Positions 10,385 to 19,371 of a DNA stretch of 64,000 bases are shown here, piece by piece. Source of the stretch: Hondaea fermentalgiana (taxonomy: Eukaryota; Sar; Bigyra; Thraustochytrida; Thraustochytriidae). The notes below the pieces were generated by a model that was not told the DNA's origin, made no database searches, and was given only the letters and a program-made list of their open reading frames with translations. Location of the stretch: the NCBI GenBank assembly GCA_014084085.1, contig NPFB01000004.1, positions 53,595 through 117,594 of the forward strand, read 5' to 3'. Both the position numbers and the translations under genes were made by a program. Each line of letters starts with the position of its first letter. Position 1 is the first letter of the stretch.

Positions 10385-10942
10385 TCAGAAAATAAAAAGG
10401 AGCAGGATGCTGTACAAAATGATAGAAGGTAGAAAAGACTTGAAAAAGCCCGCCAGACCAACGAAATGACCAGCAAAAAACATCCAGGCTGCCAGCCAAA
10501 CCATGTTCCATTGTGTTTGGCCTCGGTATCTGATCATATTCAGAGCGTAGGCAACATGGCTGTGGCAGTTGTCACAACAAAGATTGTGCATTCGACCCGA
10601 GTACTCCTGGCATGCAGCGTGCACGGCCTCGTCCCATGCTTGCACGAGACGTTGGTCAGCGGCTTGCGCGGCGTCAAAGCACTGCAAATACCGTGTCGTG
10701 CGCCCAAAGGATAGGGAGTCGACGGTGATTGTGTATGGGCCCGCAAAGTCATACGTCACACCTCGTGAGTCGGCAATACCGAGGTGGCCAACGAATGGGA
10801 GAAGCATTGTAAGGCATGGGATTGGGGTCCACACCAGACAGAATGGGTATCTGTCACGCGCCGGGCTTACCTCGAGGCTTGGCGTGCCGCCCGAGCCCGA
10901 GTTTGCCCCCATAAGGTCGTTCGCCTCCGCGTCCATCATCAT
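10385..10942 (-). CDS. TMEM222: TMEM222/RTE1 (DUF778) family membrane protein
   Basis: 185 aa starting at the first of three consecutive ATGs (10942). The whole conserved DUF778 block is present: PFCLVWTPIPCLTMLLPFVG, IADSRGVTYDFAGPY, FGRTTRYL, then the cysteine/histidine-rich MHNLCCDNCHSHVAYALN and WNMVWLAAWMFFAGHFV. Two to three membrane segments are evident, with a very hydrophobic C-terminus. Family members (TMEM222 in animals, RTE1 in plants) are endomembrane proteins; plant RTE1 promotes ethylene receptor ETR1 function. The role here is unknown. The frame remains open upstream of the ATG but has no other methionine. Confidence 0.88.
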   Translation of the reverse strand: MMMDAEANDLMGANSGSGGTPSLEVSPARDRYPFCLVWTPIPCLTMLLPFVGHLGIADSRGVTYDFAGPYTITVDSLSFGRTTRYLQCFDAAQAADQRLVQAWDEAVHAACQEYSGRMHNLCCDNCHSHVAYALNMIRYRGQTQWNMVWLAAWMFFAGHFVGLAGFFKSFLPSIILYSILLLFIF

Positions 10943-11198
10943 GCCCCAAAAACAGTCTGAAAACAACGACTCTTTCGCAAAGGGAAAGGGTCTCTCTCTC
11001 TCTCTCTTTCTCAAGGAAACGTCGCGTTTGCTCTTGCAAGGCCTCTCGCGCGCCACCTCTCGCCGTCTTGCTGCCGTCGTCCGCGCACGCAAGACCGGCA
11101 GTCTCTTTGTAGATTGTTATTATCAGCTGGTAGTACGTAGCACATTTTACGACACCCAACATGAAAGGAAGTAAAGAAAGACAATACAAAATTCTGTG

Positions 11199-12641
11199 TT
11201 ACTTGCGAGCATAGGAAGCCGCAATGCGTGCGGCGCGCTCCTCGCGTGTCTCGCGCTTGCGTTCGTTTGCTTCTTGGTCACGTTCTTCCTGCTTTTGCTT
11301 TTCCTCTGCCTCGCGCGCTTCTTCTCGTCGCTTTTCCTCTGCGGCTTCTTGACGCTGCTGCTCAGCGCGACGAGCCTTGGCCCGGTCCTGCGCCAAACTG
11401 ATGGCATATTCCACTGTTGGCGCGCGCCCGCCGCTCTCAGCCATTTCTTTGCTGAGATCCTCAAAAATTTGACGCGCCTCGGCCATGACTTCTGGTGAGA
11501 GCGAATCGGCAAATTCCTGGAACTGGAGGTCGTGCGCAGCCTGCGTCTCTTCCTGCTGTTTGCGCTGCTTGACCTGCCTCTCGGCCTGAGCGAGCGCGTC
11601 GTCGACCGAGGGCAAAGCACCACCATCCTTTTCGTATCTCTCTCGCATTTCATCAAAAATGGAAATTGTCTGCATGACAACTTCCTCGGGATGAGATTCG
11701 ACCAGACTTGCAATCTGTACATCAATAATATCCTGGTTCAGAGTCTTGGAGTCGCGATCGAGCTGCGTCGAGAGCTCGAGAGCTCGTGCCAGCGCCTCTT
11801 CATCGACTTGAATATCTGCATCGGATCGCGGGTCCGCCGCACCATCCTTGGCGCCACCCTCTTTCATGGCGTTGTCAGGAGCGCCGTGCGACTCGAGCGA
11901 AGCTCGGATTGCGGCCTCGAGCATGGCAGCCTCGTCATCCTCATCGTTTCCATCGCGATGAAAAGCAGCATCAAAGTCTTGGGCGCTGACATGCCTCGAC
12001 GCGGCGTAGGACTGTTCCAAAAGCCGCTGCATGTGCTCGTCGCTTTCGTCGTTGGAGCCCCAGACATCGTCGAGATCGGCAGCGCGTCGACGCGCATGAA
12101 TTGCTGGCGACGCAGACGGGCCTAAGCCCCCCCCCCCTGCCGTGAGCCACGATGGCTCAGCGGCCAGCAGCGAGTTGAGCACAGAAGACGAAGCTGCGAC
12201 ATGATCCGGATCAAAGCCAGCGAAGCGATTGCGCTGCGTAAAGAGCGGACCTGGCTCTGCGTCTCTTTCGTCGTCACTGTCGCCGTCTGCAGCAAACGCA
12301 GCTGGTCTCGCTCGCGCGGCCGCTCTTGACGCTGTTATAGAATTGCCAAAGATTCGCGCCCGGTGCGCTTCGGCCGCCCTTCGTTGTCTCTCACGCGTTG
12401 CCGAGTTGCGACGAGCTTGAGCCGAAGCACCTCTGCTCTGACCTGCTGCAAACGTCGGTGCGCCTGCCGTCGCTGCAGACGCAGTCGCGGAGGCGCTGCC
12501 TTCGGTTTGCTGGGTTCCCTCGGCTTCTGTTCCTTGGGCGCCGTCGTCAGACTCTCCGCCAAACCCAAGGCCCTGGCCGACGACGGCAAAATCACCTTGC
12601 ACGTGGCCGCGACCTCTGGCTCCTCGTTCGTTCCCGCTCAT
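11199..12641 (-). CDS. Ubiquitin-interacting-motif protein with C-terminal coiled coil
   Basis: 480 aa. Two UIM-like helices are visible: one around residues 237-254 (AAMLEAAIRASLESHG) and one around 278-293 (DEEALARALELSTQLD), each with the acidic lead, central Ala and conserved Ser. An LEQSYAASRHV stretch near 210 may be a weaker third. The C-terminal about 80 residues are a charged Glu/Arg/Lys coiled coil. The N-terminal half is Ala/Gly/Gln-rich and likely disordered. No catalytic domain is present, so it probably acts as a ubiquitin receptor or adaptor; this is inferred from the motifs. No close family was recognised. Confidence 0.72.
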   Translation of the reverse strand: MSGNERGARGRGHVQGDFAVVGQGLGFGGESDDGAQGTEAEGTQQTEGSASATASAATAGAPTFAAGQSRGASAQARRNSATRERQRRAAEAHRARIFGNSITASRAAARARPAAFAADGDSDDERDAEPGPLFTQRNRFAGFDPDHVAASSSVLNSLLAAEPSWLTAGGGGLGPSASPAIHARRRAADLDDVWGSNDESDEHMQRLLEQSYAASRHVSAQDFDAAFHRDGNDEDDEAAMLEAAIRASLESHGAPDNAMKEGGAKDGAADPRSDADIQVDEEALARALELSTQLDRDSKTLNQDIIDVQIASLVESHPEEVVMQTISIFDEMRERYEKDGGALPSVDDALAQAERQVKQRKQQEETQAAHDLQFQEFADSLSPEVMAEARQIFEDLSKEMAESGGRAPTVEYAISLAQDRAKARRAEQQRQEAAEEKRREEAREAEEKQKQEERDQEANERKRETREERAARIAASYARK

Positions 12642-13323
12642 CTTCTCCGCCGCGTGGACACGGCGTCTGCCCGCCGCCGTGAGGCGCCGGGAGCTTCTTC
12701 AACTCGCCGTCGAAGTCGCTCGTCACCCCAGAGACCCTCCTTCCTGGCTGGCCTGCTCGCTCGGCTTGGCTTGGCTGGCTGGCTGGCTTGCGTCTCGCAG
12801 ACGCGGTCTTTGGGCGCGTCGCGCTGCGCAAACGTACGCAGCCGCAGCTCGCGTCCGTCGCGAATGGATTTGAGGTCTGTCTGCTGCTTCGCCGAGAGCG
12901 CTCGCTCGTCCAAGCTCGCTAATCAAGCGTGACGACGATGCGATCTACAACAAAAGTATGCTTTGAGCCGCGGGAAAGGCAACATAGGTGGAGCCAGTTG
13001 AGAGCGCCGCGAGACTCTCAGGTTCGCTCAGGTCGCAGCAAACCACTTTGGAAAATGCCGGCAAGCAGTCAGGCTGGCAGGCAAGTAGGTTGGCAGGCAA
13101 GCAGTCATGCAGGCAGCCAAGGAGGCAAGCAGTTAAGTTGGAAAGCAGACAGAAAGACGTTTCTCAGACTCGACGCTTGCTCATCGCGAAGATAATTAAT
13201 TTCTGCTCGTTGCTCATGGCAATGATTGCATTAGAACAGATAAGATGAAAGGGTGGATGTGAATGAGGATAGTACATGAGTTAGGCGTCAAAAGGGAGGG
13301 AGTCAAAAAGGGTCCGTTAGCTC
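12642..13323. other. Intergenic with GCAGGCAAG-type minisatellite
   Basis: Holds the promoter and 5' UTR of the UIM gene and the 3' end of the gene at 13324. An imperfect GGCAGGCAAGCAG-like minisatellite runs about 13058-13140. GGCTGGCTGGCT tracts occur near 12770-12790. No supported gene. Confidence 0.5.
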
Positions 13324-14436
13324 TTAGATGGAGAAGCGTCGGTAGTTGTACTTTGAGGAGGTGTCTGAAATGCTACCGGAGGCGGCCTCCTCGTACACAT
13401 TTTCGTTGTCGAAATCGTCGTCGAGCAGCTGCACATTCGAAGTACACGCTTGCGTGCTTGCGTCGGGTGGAAAGAACGTTGGGCCCGAAGACTCGCGCAC
13501 ATTCAGCAAAGCGGAAGCTGCGCGTGGGTACATGCGGCGCACTTGCAGAGAATAGGTGGGGTGATTTGATGCAACCGACTCGTACTCGCATTCGACAGTG
13601 AATAGAATGCCTGTCTTGCGCTTTGTGAGCTCGATATTGGTTTGTTCAATGTATGGCACGATCTGGTTCTCAACGAGTTGACGGGTTTTGCTCGGTGGTC
13701 GCAGAATTGGTGGCAAAAGTTTCTTGGCGTAGAGTCTGCGGCAGTCATCAACAATTTTCTTGAAAAGCCCCGCTCCAACGCTCTCGATCGTCTCCTCGCT
13801 GACAGTATTGCGCTGCCGCATGGTGAATTGGCTGATGATAACACGCTCAACGCGATCGGTTCTCCTCTTTGTTCCGTTGGGCCCTCTGCTGTTGCTACCT
13901 CTGCTGGCCTTGCTTGAAGTAGTACTGGCATTTGAGCACTCGTCTTCATTATAACAGCGCCTCGATGAGCAGCGGCGCATCCAGCCCAGAGACATTGGCG
14001 AGCAAGCACTTTCCGTACTTGCGTCGCTTCCTGCTCGAACGTGCGAGGGGACCAGAGCCGATGGTGATCTTTTGTGCGTTTTGCTAGGCTTGGACCGGAC
14101 TTTGCGAGGTCGCTCTTCGGACTGTTTCTGCAACAGATGATGCTGAGGAGGCGTGGGCAGGCCATGCGAGGGGTTTTCAGAGGACGCCGAGGTACTCGCA
14201 GAGTCGTGGGATTCTGATCGTATTCTGTCATCATCATCATCATCATGTGCACTTGGTGCTTTCGTCGTATACGACGTCTCTGGTGTTTTGAGCATGGCAA
14301 AGTCTGCCGAGACCGCCTTGTGTGTCATGAAAAGGTGCGACGTGGCTCTTGTCGCCTTCATTGATGGCGGAGTCATCATCATTGGTGTCGTCGTCGACGG
14401 CTCTTGCTCGTTTTGGTCTTGCTGCGACTGCAGCAT
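13324..14436 (-). CDS. Unrecognised protein with a conserved-looking C-terminal domain
   Basis: 370 aa from the ATG at 14436. The first about 200 residues are Ser/Thr/Pro-rich and disordered, with a run of six Asp encoded by ATC/ATG repeats near 14229-14247. The C-terminal part (about residues 200-320) looks folded: IISQFTMRQRNTVSEETIES, then KKIVDDCRRLYAKKLLPPIL and VECEYESVASNHPTYSLQV. I do not recognise the family. No membrane segment or signal peptide. It is transcribed divergently from the tubulin glutamylase. Confidence 0.6.
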   Translation of the reverse strand: MLQSQQDQNEQEPSTTTPMMMTPPSMKATRATSHLFMTHKAVSADFAMLKTPETSYTTKAPSAHDDDDDDRIRSESHDSASTSASSENPSHGLPTPPQHHLLQKQSEERPRKVRSKPSKTHKRSPSALVPSHVRAGSDASTESACSPMSLGWMRRCSSRRCYNEDECSNASTTSSKASRGSNSRGPNGTKRRTDRVERVIISQFTMRQRNTVSEETIESVGAGLFKKIVDDCRRLYAKKLLPPILRPPSKTRQLVENQIVPYIEQTNIELTKRKTGILFTVECEYESVASNHPTYSLQVRRMYPRAASALLNVRESSGPTFFPPDASTQACTSNVQLLDDDFDNENVYEEAASGSISDTSSKYNYRRFSI

Positions 14437-15981
14437 TCTACCGACCTCGCGCGCCTGGTCCGGGTAGCCTCGCCTTTTCCCTTTAGAAATCTCTCTCTGC
14501 ACTGCACTGCACGGCGACCCGCTGCAGACACGCGTTGCCGGCTGGCCAGTCTACCTGCTGCCAACTGCTAGTCTGTCTGCACGATGTTGGATCGATTGCC
14601 TTGAAGTTGGCGCTTTGCTCGTTCGTGGCCTCGGTATCGTAGCCTCTTTGTTCCTCTGTTTTACCCGTGCAACTCACGCTTGGGAGTTCGTCGCGCTTCC
14701 GGCGCTTGTCCCCAGTGCGCCGCACCTCTGCCCCTCTCTTCCCCGGATCCGTTTATCCACTCAACCTCACTACCATATAAATTCATATTACAAATTTAAT
14801 TTGTATTCCTTTTGCGGGGGACATTATTTAGATGTACAGTGGAAACATTAACTCAGTGCAGAGGAGGTGGGTGATTCCGGAGAATGCGGCCAGTGGCAGT
14901 GGCGGCCGAAACGTCGCCCCAAGAGACGGTGAATCCATTTGCAGCGCGACGAGGCGACGCAGCCGGTAATGCACGCGCCCCCTCGACGCCGGTGGCCACC
15001 CGTGGCCGCTGCGCCGTCCCCGGCCGCGGCTCGGCGCCGAGCTTCGTCCTTTCCCTTGCTTGTCGCCCGCTTTCCCGGCCGGCCAAGCGGGTCTTTCGTG
15101 GCGCACGGGCCGAGGCCGGGGGACACAGAAGCGCGCGGCGTGTGACAGTCAGACACAGCTTCGGCGAAGCCGGCTCTGAGCAGCGCTGGGAAAGTCCTTT
15201 CTCGCGCCGGAGGAGGGTCGCGGAGCAGGCCTCGCCCACGTCGGCGCACGACCTCGCAAGGCACGCGCAGATAAGACAAGCCATGGAAGGCGAAGCGACT
15301 TGAAGTCCAGGCAAGGCAAGACAAGTCAACGTGATGACCAACCAGCGAGAACATTGAACAAGAGAGGAAAACACGCCTTCTTGACTGTGAAGCCAGCTCG
15401 CCAGCCGCCAGCCTTTTGGAGGAGCAGAAGGGAAAAGGAATGGCGCGAGCCGCGCTGTCGCGTGCGTGACCGACCGCCTCGAACGGTCGCTTGGCCGAGC
15501 GCGCTTGCATTGCGTGCGCCGGCGGTCGCGCGGCGCTGCGCGAGATTTCTGAATCGAAGGAAGGCCGCCCATGCAGTGCGTCTCGAAGTCAACTTTGACA
15601 GCTAGCTAGCTGCCATCGCATGTGGTACACACATGTCCGTTGTTGTTTTTGCCAGCCGTCCCGGTCCAATGTGGAGGCTTGGCCAAGCGTGAGACGAATA
15701 ATGTCTTGAGCTGGGACGCGGAGCCTGCCTCTCCGCGCCCAGCTAGACAGACAGACAGGCCGTCCGGTAGCGCCGAGGTCTTTGGGGTGGCACGGCTCGT
15801 CATCTTCCCTTGGAGTCTATGTAGAAAAAAAAAGCCATCTTGGACGTGGTGGGGCGCTCACGCTGTGCGAAAAAACCACGTGGGCAAAAACCGCTACGCG
15901 CCGGGGCGGGCGGGGCGTCGAAGCTCGCGCTTCCGCTCGCACTTGGGGCTGCTGCAGCACACGCTGCAGCAGAGGCAGGCC
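14437..15981. other. Long GC-rich divergent intergenic region
   Basis: About 1.5 kb between two divergent genes. Several long open frames overlap on both strands (14850-15570), as expected from very high GC, and their peptides are Arg/Ala/Pro-rich without domains. GCTAGCTAGC occurs at 15601. The frame of the glutamylase is open upstream to 15622 but without an ATG. An AT-rich stretch lies near 14770-14800. Confidence 0.45.
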
Positions 15982-18114
15982 ATGGCGGCGGAGACGTCGC
16001 GGCCCAGGTCGGCTGCCTCGTCGCGCGCGAGCTCGCGGCCTCGGAAAACGGCTGCGGCGAAGAGGTCAGGCGAGATCGTCGTCGTGAACGTGAGCAACTG
16101 CAGATACGAGGTGGTGCGCAGCGCCGCCAAGAGCGCCGGATGGAGGGTCGAGGAGGACGAGGACGAGTATGACGCGCTTGTAGCCGACGCGACGGCAGGC
16201 ACGGCCGCTGCTGCTCCCGCGACACGCACAGCGCACCAACAGGCTGTCATTCTTCGTCACCACCACGCCTACGCACGAGCGCGCACGCGCGAGCCCTGGA
16301 ATGTGTACTGGACGGACACGAGCGTGAGCTCGCAGCGTGCCATGCGGCTCGAACGTTTTCAGCGCCTCAACCACTTCCCGGGCATGTATCACTTGGCGCG
16401 AAAGGGCGGTCTCGGCAAGCACTTGACACAGTTGGCCAAGCTGTTTCCATCAGACTTTTCTTTTTTTCCTCAGACCTGGGTTCTACCGCAGCAATGGTCC
16501 GAGTTCAAGGAGCGCATTGAGTCTGGCAAAGGAAACCGCACTTTTATTATCAAGCCAGACGCATCGTGCCAAGGTAAAGGTATCTTTCTCACACGAACGC
16601 ACGAAAATGTGAACCCAACCGAGAGCCAGGTGGCACAACGATATCTGCACAAACCACTGCTCATTGATGGCTTCAAGTTCGATATGCGCATCTACGTGAT
16701 CCTCACGAGTGTTGACCCCCTGCGAATCTTTCTTTTCGAAGATGGCCTCGTTCGAATTTGCACGCAAAAGTATGTGGAGCCTCGCGGAAGAAACTTGCAA
16801 AAGAGCCGAATGCATCTCACAAACTATGCCATCAACAAGGAGAGCGAAGACTTTGTTTTCAACGAAGCCACCTCGGACCCCGGCACGGGCAACAAGCGGA
16901 GTCTTCGCTGGTTTTGGGGCTGGCTCGAGGAGCAACATGGCAAAGATGCACGTGATGGATTCGTGGCCGAGACCCACGACATGATCATCAAGTCTATCAT
17001 CTCCGTTCTCCCTCAGCTTCGACACATCTATCGTAGCTGTGTGAAGCACCCTGGTCCATCCAATTGCTTTGAGATTCTCGGATTTGATGTCCTAATGGAT
17101 CGCAAGTTCAAGCCATGGCTCATTGAGGTCAACCACTCGCCAAGTTTCGCCTGCGATACTCCTCTTGACACGGACATTAAGTCGCGACTTATTGCCAAGA
17201 CTATGGCTCTGATTGGCGTGCACGCTTCGGACAAGCGCAAAAGTCGGCAACGGCTGAAGAAAGATGCGCAGTCCCGTCTGTATGGCGCTACGGCCCCTAA
17301 ATCGCGTCGAAGACTCCAATACGATGGGGCCTCGTCGCCCGCGTCGGTGTCGTCGTCGTCGTCGTCCTCTTCGACCGCTGTGCAGGAGTCAAAGGCCCCG
17401 GCTGGCGGAGGCTCGGCCAAGACAACGCTTGCAAGAAAGACCAAGAAAGGGGGCGTTGATGCGCTCTTTCGCAAACGCGAGCGACTTGAAAATCGGCAAT
17501 GCGAGGACGGAGAGCTGACGCGGGTATACCCGCCAGACTCGCAGGAGCGTCTTATGTATTACGATCAGTACATTGCTGCAACTGATCGCCTCTTTGCACG
17601 GGCAAGCGGGGCCACACAGGTGGACCGTCCTCAAGGCGGGTTGTCCTCGTCGCGAGCTCGGCCGCTTTCTGCACGTACCAAGTTGCTTCGAAAGGCACAA
17701 GCATGTGGAGTAAATGTGCGCGATCAGCACCAGCAGCAGTCACAGGATCGCCTGCAAGATGAAGCGCCGCCCAAGCCTCAGCAACAAGGACAAGGTCAGG
17801 TTGGGCAACGCCCGCCAAAATCAAAGCAGCTGCATCAGCAGCAGCAGCTGCAGCCGCAGCAGCCGCAAAGACGTTCATCATTGTCTGGCGGGGAAGTGCG
17901 CGTGGAGGATACCGTTCGCGTGCAAGCTCGGCCTGCACCGTCGTCCCGGGCGCCATCCAAGAGAATTTCTGAGGATTTGGAGCGCTATCGATCGATGGGT
18001 CTTCAGCGCAAGTCGGCTTTTAATGCATACTTGAGACCACCGGGGCGCCAAGTGCTTCCCATTGAGGCTCGCACTCTTTCGGTGGACGCCTCGAGCGTTC
18101 CAATAAAATATTGA
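15982..18114 (+). CDS. TTLL6/13-type tubulin polyglutamylase
   Basis: 710 aa from the first in-frame ATG. The tubulin tyrosine ligase-like ATP-grasp domain spans about residues 110-415. Visible signatures: LNHFPGMYHLARKGGL, FIIKPDASCQGKGIFLTRT (KPD near 191), DGFKFDMRIYVILTS, MHLTNYAINK, CFEILGFDVLMD and WLIEVNHSPSF (EVN near 383). The order and the LNHFPGM entry resemble TTLL6/TTLL13, enzymes that add or extend glutamate chains on axonemal tubulin tails. The C-terminal 300 residues are basic, with Ser and Gln runs (CAG/CAA tracts), consistent with a microtubule-binding extension. An AATAAA lies at 18102, just before the stop. Its neighbours include other flagellar genes. Confidence 0.87.
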   Translation: MAAETSRPRSAASSRASSRPRKTAAAKRSGEIVVVNVSNCRYEVVRSAAKSAGWRVEEDEDEYDALVADATAGTAAAAPATRTAHQQAVILRHHHAYARARTREPWNVYWTDTSVSSQRAMRLERFQRLNHFPGMYHLARKGGLGKHLTQLAKLFPSDFSFFPQTWVLPQQWSEFKERIESGKGNRTFIIKPDASCQGKGIFLTRTHENVNPTESQVAQRYLHKPLLIDGFKFDMRIYVILTSVDPLRIFLFEDGLVRICTQKYVEPRGRNLQKSRMHLTNYAINKESEDFVFNEATSDPGTGNKRSLRWFWGWLEEQHGKDARDGFVAETHDMIIKSIISVLPQLRHIYRSCVKHPGPSNCFEILGFDVLMDRKFKPWLIEVNHSPSFACDTPLDTDIKSRLIAKTMALIGVHASDKRKSRQRLKKDAQSRLYGATAPKSRRRLQYDGASSPASVSSSSSSSSTAVQESKAPAGGGSAKTTLARKTKKGGVDALFRKRERLENRQCEDGELTRVYPPDSQERLMYYDQYIAATDRLFARASGATQVDRPQGGLSSSRARPLSARTKLLRKAQACGVNVRDQHQQQSQDRLQDEAPPKPQQQGQGQVGQRPPKSKQLHQQQQLQPQQPQRRSSLSGGEVRVEDTVRVQARPAPSSRAPSKRISEDLERYRSMGLQRKSAFNAYLRPPGRQVLPIEARTLSVDASSVPIKY

Positions 18115-18144
18115 TGAATGAATGAATGAATGAATGAATGAATG
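18102..18144 (+). repeat. AATAAA followed by (TGAA)n repeat at the glutamylase 3' end
   Basis: A possible polyadenylation hexamer, AATAAA (18102-18107), overlaps the last codons. The stop TGA is followed directly by about 7.5 copies of TGAA (18115-18144). Confidence 0.6.
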
Positions 18145-18263
18145 GGTTCTAGGCCCCAGAACAATAAGAAAAAAGGGAATGAAGGAAATAACCGCGCTGA
18201 CGATCAACGAAGGATGGCTCAAGAGTTTGTATGCCACCATGCAAGTACGTGGTGCTCGCTTTT

Positions 18264-19331
18264 CTACTCCTTGTCGAGCTTGTACATATCCTTGGAGGTG
18301 AATCCGTTGGCAATGAGGCTTTCGTAGGCACTTTCAACCTGCTCCTTGTAGTTGCGATATTGGCCGAGTCCAAGACCACCCTCGCTCGTGGGCTTGAGCG
18401 ACTTTTCTACGTTGTAGCGCGTGCGGTGCGGGGGCGGTGCTCCAGAGCCTGGGGCAGGGAGCTTGGGGTCGAGTTCCGTGGGCAGCTCCTTTTTGTGCTC
18501 GTCATCAACCTTGGACGACTCGCGAAGAACCTGGACGATTTCCTCTGGCATGGGGGCGCCGCCAATGAGCAGAAAACGCTCTCCCCAGCCCTTCCAGTCG
18601 AGATCCTGCTGGGCAGCATTGACATGAGCGAGCGCGACATCGCGCACATCCGTAATGCAGGCGTTGGCCTGCTTGATCTTGGGGGCTCCAAAGTATGCAA
18701 GCACTGAGACGGAGCTGGTGTTGAGCTCGGGGAGGCCGGGAAGCATGGGACCGTAGATGAAGCTTGGGTTGAGCGCGGCAAGCTTGAACGAGCTGGACTT
18801 GGCCATTTCCCAGGCCGTCTTCTCGGCAAGCAGCTTGGAGAGTCCGTAAAAGTTTTTCTTCTCCTCGAGAACCTTTTCGTCGGTCCAGTCTTCCTCGGTG
18901 TAGACATACTCGGGGGGCTTGGCGCCGTACATGATGTAGATGTTAGCGATGGACGCGGTGAGGACAACCTTTTCAACGCCGAGCTTTTCGCAGGACTCGA
19001 GGACGTTGCGCGTGCCTGCGACGGCGGGCTCGACGAGCTTGTCGCGCGCGGATTCATCACTCAAGCGAATAAATGGCGACGCCGAGTGGATCACCGTGCG
19101 GCAGCCTTTGATGGCCTCGTCGAAGCTGCCCTTTTCGAGAAGATCGCAGCCCGTGAACAGCTTGAGCCTCTCCGAGGCGCCCTCGAGCTTGTGCAGGAAC
19201 TCGACCTTTTTCCCGGACCGCGTCGTGCCGTGCACCTCGAAGCCGGCGTCCAGGGCATACTTGACGATCCACGACCCCAGGAAGCCCGTGCATCCTGTCA
19301 CGCATACGCGCTTGGCCTCGGGCACGGACAT
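18264..19331 (-). CDS. NAD(P)-dependent epimerase/reductase, DFR/CCR-like extended SDR
   Basis: 355 aa. Extended short-chain dehydrogenase with the N-terminal nucleotide motif TGCTGFLGSWI, the TTRS segment that often selects NADPH, VIHSASPF, VVLTASIAN and the catalytic YGLSK, then the typical AALNPSFIYGPMLP loop. This is the architecture of dihydroflavonol reductase, cinnamoyl-CoA reductase and yeast GRE2-type carbonyl reductases. The substrate is not predictable. The ATG is taken at 19331, where similarity begins; upstream the frame continues only into a lysine run encoded by a (GAA)n tract. It converges with the glutamylase gene, 149 nt between stops. Confidence 0.85.
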   Translation of the reverse strand: MSVPEAKRVCVTGCTGFLGSWIVKYALDAGFEVHGTTRSGKKVEFLHKLEGASERLKLFTGCDLLEKGSFDEAIKGCRTVIHSASPFIRLSDESARDKLVEPAVAGTRNVLESCEKLGVEKVVLTASIANIYIMYGAKPPEYVYTEEDWTDEKVLEEKKNFYGLSKLLAEKTAWEMAKSSSFKLAALNPSFIYGPMLPGLPELNTSSVSVLAYFGAPKIKQANACITDVRDVALAHVNAAQQDLDWKGWGERFLLIGGAPMPEEIVQVLRESSKVDDEHKKELPTELDPKLPAPGSGAPPPHRTRYNVEKSLKPTSEGGLGLGQYRNYKEQVESAYESLIANGFTSKDMYKLDKE

Positions 19332-19371
19332 CTTCTTCTTCTTCTTCTTCTTCTTCTTCTTCTTCTTCTTC
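19331..19371 (-). repeat. (GAA)n trinucleotide repeat abutting a start codon
   Basis: 41 nt of uninterrupted CTT/TTC on the plus strand, (GAA)n on the coding strand. It runs directly into the initiating ATG of the reductase, so it forms the last part of the 5' leader. Confidence 0.9.

Noticed and set aside
10860..10880. A GTAAGC donor-like site in the TMEM222 gene
   Set aside because: The next AG would define an intron of about 20 nt, too short, and the unspliced frame matches the family.
12638..12913. Possible upstream exon of the UIM gene with an ATG at 12913 and a GTACGT nearby
   Set aside because: No acceptor gives the correct phase into the UIM frame, and the downstream ATG at 12641 suffices.
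14848..15572. Long overlapping open frames on both strands upstream of the tubulin glutamylase
   Set aside because: Arg/Ala/Pro-rich peptides in very GC-rich DNA, open on several frames at once, with no domain or conserved motif.
15622..15981. N-terminal extension of the glutamylase
   Set aside because: The frame is open but contains no ATG before 15982 and encodes low-complexity sequence.
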